From Bacteroidales bacterium UBA2800 (GTDB taxonomy: Bacteria; Bacteroidota; Bacteroidia; Bacteroidales; Paludibacteraceae), in assembly GCA_002351925.1 (NCBI GenBank), contig DEHM01000007.1:10894-28738 (forward strand): a stretch of DNA of 17,845 nucleotides, given 5' to 3'. How positions within the stretch are numbered: position 1 is the first letter of the stretch; each line of letters begins with the position of its first letter. Below the pieces are notes generated by a model. That model had not been told where the DNA came from. It ran no database searches and saw only the letters and a program-made list of their open reading frames with translations. Positions 7,744-15,900 of this stretch are shown here, piece by piece. The position numbers and the translations under genes are program-made.

Positions 7744-9312
7744 ATGAAACCCTTCAAACTTCCCCATGTAGCGACTATCATCGGTCTGGTGGTGCTGGGC
7801 GGCATCCTTATCACCCAGCGTGTGACGATGAAGACCCGCTTTATCAGCCAGCCGCTTACGCTCACGCTCGACCGTAACATCGCCCTCACGCGTGTCTCCA
7901 ACTGCGAAGAGGTCATCACGCGCCTCAAGAAAGGCGACCAGGTCAGCTATCTGGGTGTGGTAGAGGCCAGCTATCGCCGTCCTACCGGACTGCTGGTGCA
8001 GACGGCCGACGGACTGCGTGGAATGATCTCCACCGTCGATCTCGAATATCCGCTCATGATGGACGATCGCCACGACAGTGTGCCCGATATGGTCACCGTA
8101 CGCGGTGGTGTCATCAGCGAGAAGAACAAGCATAATCCCAAGTTCCCGCTCCTCTCCTACAACGTTATCCATGAGGATGGCAAGAAGGAGAAAGTGGACC
8201 TCAACGATATACGTCCTATCCTGCCGGACAGCCTGCGTAATATCCAGCTCAAGCAGGAGGGTGACTACTATATGACCCGCGAGAAGTTCGAGCGGCTCTA
8301 TATGGGTAAGACGCTGGCCGAGAACGACGCGCTCTATCGTCCCGCCTGGACTATCGAGAAGACCAAGACCGGCTACAAAGCTTTCTTCCCCACTATCGAG
8401 ATCGTGGACCTCAACGACGGTCTGACCCACAACGCGATGATCGAGTACGACAAGGATAGCATAGCTATCGGCTACGAGTTCGTGGGCGGCGGCTACGGCA
8501 ACAACCGTTATCTGGTCAAGTATGCGCCGTTCTTGGGCCGCATCCTCGACGTCGACTTCTTCGCACGTATCATTGAGACTTCGCTCTACGGTGGATGGGT
8601 CAGCAACGGTCTGGACAACTACACCGAAGTGCCCAAGGGGCTGGAGTGGAAGAAAGCTGGCTTCACCCAGTGGGCAGGAGGTATCGCCTATATCCTCTTC
8701 GGACTGGTGTGGCTGCTGGCCATGGGCACCTTCCCCATGCTCGTCATGGAGGCGCTGCTCTATTGCCGCTTTACCTATTACCATCTGAGTGACGGCGCCG
8801 TGACGACGCTCTTCGGACTCGCCACGCTGGTGACTACCTATATTTGGTGCGTCCTGCTCACCGTCTGGGGCTTCCTGTGGCTGGTGATGTTCATCCCTGT
8901 CGTAGCAGGCTTCTTCGTCTTCGCCTACGCGACGCGTTATCTGGGCAATATCCCCCACGACCGCTGTCTCAAGTGCCGGAGCATGGAGCTGGTGGAGTTC
9001 CTCAAGACCGAGTTTGTACGCGAGTACGACGAGTGGCGTCCTGAGAAACGGGCTATCGACTCCCACACCGAGCGCTGGAAGACCTGGACGGAAGTCCACT
9101 GGAGCGACGGCTCGCGCACCCGCAAGGACGAACGCAACCACAGCCGCACCACCACGCTCTATGCCGACTATACGGTGCTCTACCACGTCAAGGAGTATGA
9201 GAACTACTACGAGTGCCAGGCCTGCGGTAATATTGAGACGACGCTCTCCGAGAAACTCCAGGAGCTCCAGCGTCGCCAAGTGGGCACCCATACTGAGGTC
9301 GACGAGTACTAA
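7744..9312 (+). CDS. unknown membrane protein with CxxC pairs, end of efflux operon
   Basis: I do not recognise this 522-residue protein as a named family. An N-terminal helix (about 9-25) is preceded by lysines, implying a cytoplasmic N-terminus. Residues 26-305 would be periplasmic; an SH3-like beta stretch is possible at about 60-103 (LKKGDQVSYLGVVEAS...GLRGMISTVDL), followed by charged segments and a glycine-rich stretch near 247-253. Three close hydrophobic helices follow (about 311-338, 351-372, 374-397), placing the C-terminal 125 residues in the cytoplasm. That tail holds C408-x-x-C411 and C491-x-x-C494, a plausible zinc-ribbon pair, separated by a highly charged segment, and ends in a predicted helix. 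It starts 33 nt after the outer membrane factor, with no promoter visible between, and a strong terminator follows, so it is probably the fourth gene of the efflux operon. It could equally be an unrelated passenger. The antisense frame over the same bases is open but runs through the tRNA and terminator. Confidence 0.85.
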   Translation: MKPFKLPHVATIIGLVVLGGILITQRVTMKTRFISQPLTLTLDRNIALTRVSNCEEVITRLKKGDQVSYLGVVEASYRRPTGLLVQTADGLRGMISTVDLEYPLMMDDRHDSVPDMVTVRGGVISEKNKHNPKFPLLSYNVIHEDGKKEKVDLNDIRPILPDSLRNIQLKQEGDYYMTREKFERLYMGKTLAENDALYRPAWTIEKTKTGYKAFFPTIEIVDLNDGLTHNAMIEYDKDSIAIGYEFVGGGYGNNRYLVKYAPFLGRILDVDFFARIIETSLYGGWVSNGLDNYTEVPKGLEWKKAGFTQWAGGIAYILFGLVWLLAMGTFPMLVMEALLYCRFTYYHLSDGAVTTLFGLATLVTTYIWCVLLTVWGFLWLVMFIPVVAGFFVFAYATRYLGNIPHDRCLKCRSMELVEFLKTEFVREYDEWRPEKRAIDSHTERWKTWTEVHWSDGSRTRKDERNHSRTTTLYADYTVLYHVKEYENYYECQACGNIETTLSEKLQELQRRQVGTHTEVDEY

Positions 9313-9330
9313 ACACAGACCTCTGTACCA

Positions 9331-9368
9331 ACACAAAAAAGACACCCGAAAAGGTGTCTTTTTTGTGT
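9331..9368. terminator. bidirectional intrinsic terminator
   Basis: GACACC (9341-9346) and GGTGTC (9353-9358) form a perfect stem around a six-base loop, flanked by six A on the left and six T on the right; extending through ACAC/GTGT gives a 16-bp symmetrical structure. In the plus direction it ends the efflux operon, 28 nt after its last stop. In the minus direction it begins just past the 3' end of the tRNA-Lys gene and also gives a T-tract. Confidence 0.92.
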
Positions 9369-9438
9369 CCCCCGAGAGGCTCGAACTCTCGACCCACTGA
9401 TTAAGAGTCAGTTGCTCTACCAACTGAGCTAGGGAGAC
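9366..9438 (-). tRNA. tRNA-Lys (anticodon CTT)
   Basis: On the minus strand the 73 bases fold as a complete cloverleaf: acceptor GTCTCCC with GGGGGAC (one G-T pair), D arm GCTC/GAGC with AGTTGGTA, anticodon arm ACTGA/TCAGT with loop CTCTTAA (anticodon CTT, reading AAG), five-base variable loop, and T arm GAGAG-TTCGAGC-CTCTC. The discriminator base is A. The CCA end is not encoded, so it would be added enzymatically. The gene lies between the divergent promoter region and the shared terminator. Confidence 0.97.
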
Positions 9439-9472
9439 TCATGTCTGGCATGCTTTTTTTCAAAAGCGGGTG

Positions 9473-9504
9473 CAAAATTACTGCTTTTTTTTGATATATG
9501 CAAA
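9473..9504 (-). promoter_or_regulatory. tRNA-Lys promoter
   Basis: Read on the minus strand, TTTG (9504-9501) is followed after 20 bp by TAATTTTG (9480-9473), a good Bacteroidota -33/-7 pair. Transcription would start near 9467, about 30 nt before the mature tRNA 5' end at 9438. Confidence 0.75.
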
Positions 9505-9519
9505 TTTTTATGCATTTTT

Positions 9520-9551
9520 TTTGTATATTTGAGAAAAAAGCAGTAATTTTG
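9520..9551 (+). promoter_or_regulatory. promoter of isomerase-transporter operon
   Basis: TTTG at 9520-9523, a 20-bp spacer and TAATTTTG at 9544-9551 form a near-ideal Bacteroidota promoter, the mirror image of the tRNA promoter. Initiation near 9557 would leave a leader of about 65 nt before the ATG at 9622. Confidence 0.75.
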
Positions 9552-9621
9552 CAGCGTTTAAGACGAAAAAGGCCGTTTGGCAGTATTTGCGAGAACATTG
9601 TTATTTAAATTCTATAATTCT

Positions 9622-10068
9622 ATGAAACCAATCAATGAATTGACCATTGCGCTGGCAAGTGACCACGCAGGTTTTGGTCTGAAATCGATGATTCAGCTCT
9701 ACCTGGAGCGCGAAGGCGCCAAGGTGGTGGATTTCGGTTGTAACTCGATGGAGAAATGTGACTTTCCTGATTTCGCCCATCCGATGGCCGAGGCCGTAGG
9801 AAAAGGCGAATGTGATTTTGGTATCGGTTGTTGCTATACCGGTAACGGCATGGCAATGGCGGCTAACCGGCACGATGACGTACGTGCTGCTATTTGTTGG
9901 GAACCCCGTTTGGCGAAGAATGTACGTCGTTTCTTCGATGCAAACATATTGTGTCTGCCTGCCGGATGCGTAGCTCCGGATAAGGCGATTGATATCATTG
10001 GCGCGTTCTTCTCCTTTGATTTTGAAGGCGGACATTATGAGAAACGTATGCAGAAAGTAAATAAATAA
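9622..10068 (+). CDS. RpiB/LacAB-family sugar-phosphate isomerase
   Basis: This 148-residue protein is the usual size for ribose-5-phosphate isomerase B, a cytoplasmic aldose-ketose isomerase of the pentose phosphate pathway. The ATG at 9622 was chosen because the upstream TTG extension (from 9577) adds residues with no family counterpart. Family marks are SDHAGFGLK (13-21), the CDFPDFAHP stretch (46-54), the active-site loop GCCYTGNGMAMAANR (69-83) with the presumed catalytic cysteine C71, DANIL (106-110) and FEGGHYEKR near the C-terminus. Three positions differ from textbook RpiB: CGTG is CYTG, the histidine two residues before the DxN of (H-N-D-x-N) is phenylalanine (F104), and GGR is GGH. 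It could therefore act on a different sugar phosphate. It is followed after 5 nt by a DASS transporter, probably co-transcribed. No rpiB symbol is given because the activity is uncertain. Confidence 0.88.
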   Translation: MKPINELTIALASDHAGFGLKSMIQLYLEREGAKVVDFGCNSMEKCDFPDFAHPMAEAVGKGECDFGIGCCYTGNGMAMAANRHDDVRAAICWEPRLAKNVRRFFDANILCLPAGCVAPDKAIDIIGAFFSFDFEGGHYEKRMQKVNK

Positions 10069-10073
10069 TAGCG

Positions 10074-11489
10074 ATGAAAAATACAGGTTTTAACGTAAAA
10101 ATGCACATCCTGGCGCCGATCACGTTGCTGATGGTGCTGTTTTTGTGGTTCGTGCCGAGTTCGTTCTACGGCATTGAGGGTTTGACGGTGGTGCAGCAGC
10201 GTACTATTGCAGTGTTCGTCTACGCCGCACTGATGTGGATGTTTGAGATCATCCCTGCCTGGTCTACCTCTGTGACGACTATTGTCTTCTTGCTGTTGGC
10301 AGTCTCCAACAAGGGTTTTACGAACCCGGAAATGGGCAACTTGGTCAACTTCAAGGAATTGATGGCGGCTTTTGCTGACCCCATCATCATGCTGTTCTTG
10401 GGTGGCTTCGTATTAGCTATCTGCGCCAGCAAGGTTGGCTTGGATGTTGTCTTAGCTCGCGTAATGCTCAAGCCCTTTGGTACCAACCCTAAATGGGTGC
10501 TGCTCGGCTTCTTGACACTTATCAGCGTCATGTCTATGTTCATGAGCAATACTGCTACGGCGGCTATGATGCTTGCTTTCCTGGCTCCGGTACTCCGTAC
10601 GCTGCCGGCAGACGGCGGTGGTCGTGTGAGTCTCGCGATGGCTATTCCAATCGCCGCTAACATCGGTGGTCTGGGTACGCCTATCGGAACGCCTCCTAAT
10701 GCCATCGCTATAGGTCAGTTGTCCGCGATGGACATCAACATAGGCTTCGGTGCATGGATGATCCGTATGGTTCCGGTAGTGATCATCATGATCCTTTTTG
10801 CATGGTGGTTGCTGCAATTCCTCTTCCCCTTCAAGGCGAAGAATGTGCAGATCGTCATCGAGCCGGACGAGCATCATGAGATTACCTGGAAATTCTGGGT
10901 AGTTACCATCACCTTTATCGGTACGATCCTCCTCTGGATGACGGGTGAGATCACCCACCTGAACTCCAACGTGGTCGCTCTGATACCGTTTGCGGTCTTC
11001 TCGCTGGTAGGTATCTTCAAGCGTGATGACTTCGCCAAGATCGACTGGCATGTACTCTGGATGGTAGCCGGTGGTTTCGCTATCGGTACAGCGCTCAACA
11101 AGACGGGTCTGGCCGCTGCGCTCGTAGAGGCTATTCCGTTTGGCAGCTGGTCCGCTATCGCGGTGCTCGTCATCGCCGGTCTGCTCGGATGGTTGCTGTC
11201 TAACTTCATCGCTAACTCGTCGGCAGCCAACCTGCTTGTGCCGATTCTGGCCGTTGTTGGTACAGCTATGAGTGAGCAGTTGAGTGCTTTCGGCGGTGTG
11301 ACGACACTTCTCGTTTGCGTAGCGGCTTCCACTTCGTTTGCGATGCTGCTGCCTATCTCTACGCCGCCGAATGCAATCGCTTGTTCGACAGGTTTGATCA
11401 AGACCAACGACATGGCAAAGGTCGGCCTGATCATCGGTCTGGTAGGTATTGCATTGGCATATGCCGTAATCCTGATATTCCCCTTCTGA
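10074..11489 (+). CDS. DASS/SLC13 family anion:sodium symporter
   Basis: This 471-residue inner membrane protein matches the divalent anion:Na+ symporter family, whose members import C4 dicarboxylates, citrate, tartrate or sulfate. It has about eleven or twelve hydrophobic segments and the family's internal repeat. The first half carries SNTATAAMM (158-166) and GTPIGTPPNAIAI (201-213); the second half carries ANSSAANLLVP (380-390) and LPISTPPNAIA (426-436). These are the two hairpin-tip motifs that bind sodium and substrate in VcINDY; the second is ANS rather than the canonical SNT. An N-terminal cytoplasmic stretch is short. It begins 5 nt after the isomerase stop and is followed after a single base by the barrel gene, so all three are likely translated from one mRNA. 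The family is secure; the substrate cannot be told, though the PPNA motifs suit a carboxylate transporter. Confidence 0.93.
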   Translation: MKNTGFNVKMHILAPITLLMVLFLWFVPSSFYGIEGLTVVQQRTIAVFVYAALMWMFEIIPAWSTSVTTIVFLLLAVSNKGFTNPEMGNLVNFKELMAAFADPIIMLFLGGFVLAICASKVGLDVVLARVMLKPFGTNPKWVLLGFLTLISVMSMFMSNTATAAMMLAFLAPVLRTLPADGGGRVSLAMAIPIAANIGGLGTPIGTPPNAIAIGQLSAMDINIGFGAWMIRMVPVVIIMILFAWWLLQFLFPFKAKNVQIVIEPDEHHEITWKFWVVTITFIGTILLWMTGEITHLNSNVVALIPFAVFSLVGIFKRDDFAKIDWHVLWMVAGGFAIGTALNKTGLAAALVEAIPFGSWSAIAVLVIAGLLGWLLSNFIANSSAANLLVPILAVVGTAMSEQLSAFGGVTTLLVCVAASTSFAMLLPISTPPNAIACSTGLIKTNDMAKVGLIIGLVGIALAYAVILIFPF

Positions 11490-11490
11490 T

Positions 11491-12921
11491 ATGAAACGAA
11501 TAGTAACTATAACGCTTCTTTGTGCTCTTCTCGGAGTTCCTGCTTTTGCGCAGGACTCCGTCAAGGTGGCCAGACGTTCGGCCGTCAAGTCGCACCTCAA
11601 GCAGCATTTCAAACCCTATGGCTTCATCCGTAACTACTTCACCTACGACAGCCGTGAGTCATACTCCGGTACGGCTGACTTCTACAACTACCAGCCGAAG
11701 GATGTCAATTGGAATCAGACGGAGGCAGAGGCCGCAACGTCCGGCGTAGAGCGTCAGGACATGAATGCGCAGTCCACCTTCCGTTTCCTCTCGCTCACTA
11801 CGCGTATGGGCCTCAATATCGTGGGCTACAAGTGGCGTGGAACGGAGTTCAGCGGTAAGATCGAGGCGGATTTCTATGCCGGCTTGAGTACGAAGACTTC
11901 GACGGTCGACAAAAATATCAAGGAAACCCACGCCGTGAGTGGCGTGGCGCAGTTCCGCCTTCGTCAGGCGTATGTTGCCCTGGGTTGGGATAGTCTGCCT
12001 ATCCTCAATGGCAAGGACTATGCCCGCGTTGATCTGACTATCGGTCAGACATGGCATCCTATGGCGGCTGATCTTTGCGATGTCATTGCCCTGGCTTCCG
12101 GTGCACCTTTCGGTCCGTTCAACCGCAGTCCGCAGGTACGTATGGATGCCCGTCTGGGCAAGTATGTCACCCTGACAGCTGCTGGCCTTTGGCAGATGCA
12201 GTATCTCTCCATAGGTCCGGGTAATCTGCAGTCGGCTGAGTATATGCTGTATAGCAAGACTCCCGAGGCTTATCTGGGACTCTCCTTCCATGACAAGGGA
12301 TTCCTGATGCGAGTCGGTGCAGACGTGCTTAGCATCTGTCCGCGTCATGAGGGAACGCTCAATGGCGTCAAGGTGAAGGTCAACGACCGTATCACCACCG
12401 CTTCGCCCTTCCTCTATCTGCAATACAAGAAAGGGGAGTTCTCCTTCAAAGCGAAGACCATCTTTGCCGAAGCCGGAGAACACATGAACATGAATGGCGG
12501 TTATGGTGTGAAGGCTGTCAATCCTGACGGATCGTACAGCTATACCCCGACGCGTAGCAGCGCCAGCTGGATCAGCATCGTCTATGGCTGTAAGGTAGGC
12601 GCGCAGGAGGACAAGCACCCGCAGAAACTGCAGGGTATACTCTTCGGTGGTTACGTACAGAATTTCGGTACCAAAGAGGCACTGGCCAACGCAAGCGACT
12701 TCTACTACCCGCGTGCCAACAACATGAATCGTATGTGGCGTCTGTCGCCTACCTTGCTCTATACGGTAGGTAAGTTCCAGATCGGTTGCGAATACGAGAT
12801 CACGTCGGTGCAGTACGGTGACAAGACGCAGGGCATCAACCTCGCCAACGGACTGTTCGACAAAGGACTGCACTGGGTGACCAACCACCGCGTGCAACTC
12901 ATGACTAAATACAATTTCTAA
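11491..12921 (+). CDS. outer membrane beta-barrel (porin-like) protein
   Basis: The 476-residue product starts with a signal peptide, MKRIVTITLLCALLGVPAFA, probably cleaved before Q21. The mature protein is rich in alternating aromatic/polar strands (for example FRLRQAYVALGWDS, VTLTAAGLWQMQYLS, YLGLSFHDKGFLMRVGAD, FLYLQYKKGEFSFKAKTIF, VQLMTKYNF) with short turns, and ends in phenylalanine, the usual signature for barrel assembly by BAM. GQTWHPM (about 187-193) is reminiscent of DcaP-like trimeric porins, but I cannot confirm that family. Its ATG is one base after the symporter stop, implying translational coupling. The likely role is outer membrane passage of the symporter's substrate. Length and strand count fit a barrel of about 16-18 strands, which is my estimate. 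Its stop codon is 9 nt from that of the convergent tamB. Confidence 0.85.
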   Translation: MKRIVTITLLCALLGVPAFAQDSVKVARRSAVKSHLKQHFKPYGFIRNYFTYDSRESYSGTADFYNYQPKDVNWNQTEAEAATSGVERQDMNAQSTFRFLSLTTRMGLNIVGYKWRGTEFSGKIEADFYAGLSTKTSTVDKNIKETHAVSGVAQFRLRQAYVALGWDSLPILNGKDYARVDLTIGQTWHPMAADLCDVIALASGAPFGPFNRSPQVRMDARLGKYVTLTAAGLWQMQYLSIGPGNLQSAEYMLYSKTPEAYLGLSFHDKGFLMRVGADVLSICPRHEGTLNGVKVKVNDRITTASPFLYLQYKKGEFSFKAKTIFAEAGEHMNMNGGYGVKAVNPDGSYSYTPTRSSASWISIVYGCKVGAQEDKHPQKLQGILFGGYVQNFGTKEALANASDFYYPRANNMNRMWRLSPTLLYTVGKFQIGCEYEITSVQYGDKTQGINLANGLFDKGLHWVTNHRVQLMTKYNF

Positions 12922-12938
12922 GAGCTTTTTTTAGAAAT
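12914..12938. repeat. dyad spanning both convergent stop codons
   Basis: ATTTCTAA (12914-12921) and TTAGAAAT (12931-12938) are exact inverted copies around GAGCTTTTT. The symmetry arises because both genes end with (A)AT/GAT TTC TAA. It is AT-rich and has no clear T-tract after the plus-strand stem, so it may be only a weak overlapping terminator. No other terminator is visible for either gene. Confidence 0.4.
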
Positions 12939-15900
12939 CTTTCTTCCACAGGATACCCACTCCCTGGATGGTCGTTGCCTGGCGCAACGTATACTTATCC
13001 ACGGTGTGGGTATATCCTTTTAGTCGCCACTGTCCGTCTTCGGTCAGCAGCAGTTCTACGTCCAGGTCGCCGAAGAAAGGCTGGTTGGACACGTCGTTAT
13101 AGCGGTAGCCCACGTTACCGTTGATGATGAGGCGGTCCACCGGTTGCAGTTGGAACTGCGCCTCATATTCCTGCGTCGAGTTGCTTCCCTCGCCGTCCGA
13201 ACGGATAGCCACACCCAGCGTCAGCACGTTGGTCAGCTTGCTCAGCCACGTGTTGATCTGACTCGTCACGGTGCTGCTCAGCAGCGAGTAGGTCGAGTTG
13301 ATACTGCTGGCGTACTGCGCCTTGTTCATATAGTCGGGCGTGAAGAAACGGCCGAAGACGAGCAGGTAGATCACCTGGCGCATCAACATCTCGTCGGTGT
13401 TGATCACTTGGCGTATCTGTTGCTGCACGTTCTGATCGCTCGTCGGCATCTCCAGCGAGAAACTCAGTATCGGGCTCTTCAGCGGGCCCGTCAGGTGCAG
13501 ACAGGTCAGCACGGGTATATTCGTGCGCGTGGTAGCCACCTGGCTCACGTCGTCGCCGAAGAGGTCCTTCAGGTTGGCCGTCACGCGGTATTTGGCGGTC
13601 ACGTCCAGCTGCGGGTTGCCCGGGTCGCCCGAGAAGGCGATCGTCGAACCGCTACCTACGGTGAATACTTTGCGTATCATGTTACCCACGGTGTAGCTCA
13701 GCGTGCCGTGGTCGATGTCGTAGGAGCCCAGCAGGCGTACCTCACCCGAACCGGTGTCGTAGGTCAGGCGCAGTGCACCGTTGCCGTAGGCCTGAATCAT
13801 ATCGCCGTTGCGTTCGCCGAGTATCAGTTGGAACTGCAGCAGCTGGTTGACGTCCATGTTCAGCGCCAGCAGACAGCGTCCGGCACGCTTGTACAGCGCC
13901 GCTGTGTCCTGTTGCGTCTGATAGACGATGTCTATGTTGTCCAGGTCGGTCTCCGCTAAGGTGTCGGCCTCGGCGCTCAGCTTGGGCGGCAGGAAGTGGA
14001 TAAACGTCGACTCATAGGCCGAGGCGGTCTTGTCCAGACTCAGGCGGAAGGTCGACTTAGTTGACGTACGCATGTCGGCCGCCACGACGAGGTCGTCGTC
14101 CGGGCCCGTCACGTCCACATGGCCGGTGGCGTATACCTTACCCTGCAACATCTCTCCCTCGCCGCTCTTGTTGAACACCAGCGCGTCGTTGGCATCCACA
14201 TGAAGGTCGAGCATGAAGTCGCGGAACTGGTCGTGGCTGATACTGCCTTTCAGGGCCACGGGGTGTCCCTCGGTGTCTATCAGGTGGACGTCGGGGAAGA
14301 TGATCGCCGTGGTGTCCATGACGATGGTGTCGCTCTTGATGGTGTAGCGCGCGCCCGTCCAGGGCAGTGTCAGCGACGCGTCTTGGGCCGCGGCACGCAG
14401 CAGCACGTAGGTCAGACCCTTTCGCCCGCCTACTACCACCTTACCCGTCGCATGGCCGTCCAGATTACGCAGTACGGAGGCTGTCCAGTGGTTGATGAAA
14501 GCCAGCGGCACCGAGTCGGCATCCATATCGAGTTCCCAGCGGCCCGAACCGTCGAACAGCGCCTTACCGTCCAGGTTGACCACCTTGCGCGTAGGACGCA
14601 GCACGTCCGCGTGGAATCGCAGGCTGTCGCGTATGTGCAAGTCCACGTCGGCCTCACCGAAATAGCAGTTGTTCAGACCCATCGAGTCGATATGTATGCG
14701 CGTGTCTATCGACGGCTTGCTGAAGACGGAGGCGATATTGGCGCGACCGGTCAGCAGGCCGTTGAACATGATTGTCTGTACGGGCAGGATAAACGGCACT
14801 ACGTACGACGCGTCGATTCGCTGCAGGTCGACCATCAGCGTGTCTTCGGCGCGGGGCGAGCCTACGCCGTGTGCCAGGATGTGCTGGCCGCCGCCCTCGA
14901 AGCTGAAGTGGCTCACCTGGAGCGACTGTTCGGCCGCCGTGTAGGTGATATGGCTCTCGCCTATCGTGTAGAGCGAGTCGCGCAGCGTGAGCGTGCTTGG
15001 GCGTATATGCAGGTCCACCAGCGGCTTGTTGTCGTAGCGGTTGAAGGCGGTGACGAGGTGTATGTCGCCGGCGTATGAACCGGCACGCTGGGCCGTCATC
15101 AGGGCGTTACGCCGTTCGCGGCGGCTCAGGTCGCTCAGCGCACGTTGCAGCTGCCGCGGCGTCAGCTCGCGCCACCCTTCCGGCAGTTTCTCGTCCAGCT
15201 CCGACTCCTGATGTAGACTCAGGTTGGTCAGCACGGTGTCGCGGAAGGCCAGACACGACAGCACGGTGTGCATCTGCATGGCTTCGGCCGACACACTCAG
15301 CTGCAGGCCCGAACCGGCTTGCCGCGTATGACGCAGCGTGTCCACCGTCCCGGCGCTTATCGTCAGGTCGTGCAGTGGCGTGTTGGCCGCACGTACGCCC
15401 GGCGCGTAGAAGCGTGCGTCGAGCCAGGGCTCACCCGTCTCCGGCACTTCTATCGAGGCGCGCAGGGTGGGGTGGTCGCTTAGTGTCAGCGGCGCGGTAT
15501 AGAGCCGTTGCAGGTCGCGCAGACGGTGGCCGTCGACCTGTACGTTCAGCGTCATGGCTTCCGGCAGTCGTTCCGGCATATCGACCAGCGAGGGCAGGTA
15601 GTGGTGGGCCATCTTCACCAGCGACGGCACTACGTCGCGGTAGCGGAACACACCGTCGGCCTTGGCCGTCAGGTAGTCGCTCTGCAGCCCGAAGGTCTTC
15701 GCATAGTCGTCCGTGGCGCGCACCTGGAACGCCATCTTCTTCATCAGTATCGAGTCCTTGGCCGTCGCCAGGAAGAGCGAGTCGATTACGAAGCCGCCGT
15801 TCATGCGGTCGGGGTTGACGCCCTTCAGGTCCACCGAGAGGCGGAAGCGCGTACGCAGCTGGTCGCCTAAGGACGACTTACCCAGCGGGGCGCTGTCGAA

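Larger units (their letters stand above)
9471..9553. repeat. perfect 20-bp inverted repeat around divergent promoters
   Basis: TGCAAAATTACTGCTTTTTT at 9471-9490 is the exact reverse complement of 9534-9553, with 43 bp between. Each arm contains the -7 element of one of two divergent promoters (tRNA-Lys leftward, rpiB-like gene rightward), and both -33 boxes sit in the spacer. The spacer is very AT-rich. Confidence 0.9.

Noticed and set aside
7717..9423. Antisense open frame of 568 codons over the unknown membrane protein
   Set aside because: It runs through the tRNA-Lys gene and the terminator hairpin, has no recognisable domain or promoter, and the opposite frame has coherent membrane helices and CxxC motifs.
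9524..9531. A second -7-like box TATATTTG for the isomerase operon
   Set aside because: No -33 element stands at the right distance; the TAATTTTG box at 9544-9551 pairs properly with TTTG at 9520-9523.
9577..9621. TTG start giving 15 extra residues on the isomerase
   Set aside because: The extra residues have no counterpart in the family and the ATG at 9622 gives the usual length.
13144..15870. Several plus-strand open frames (63-319 codons) inside tamB
   Set aside because: They are antisense shadows of the GC-rich codon use of tamB: low-complexity V/Q/R/H-rich products without family features.
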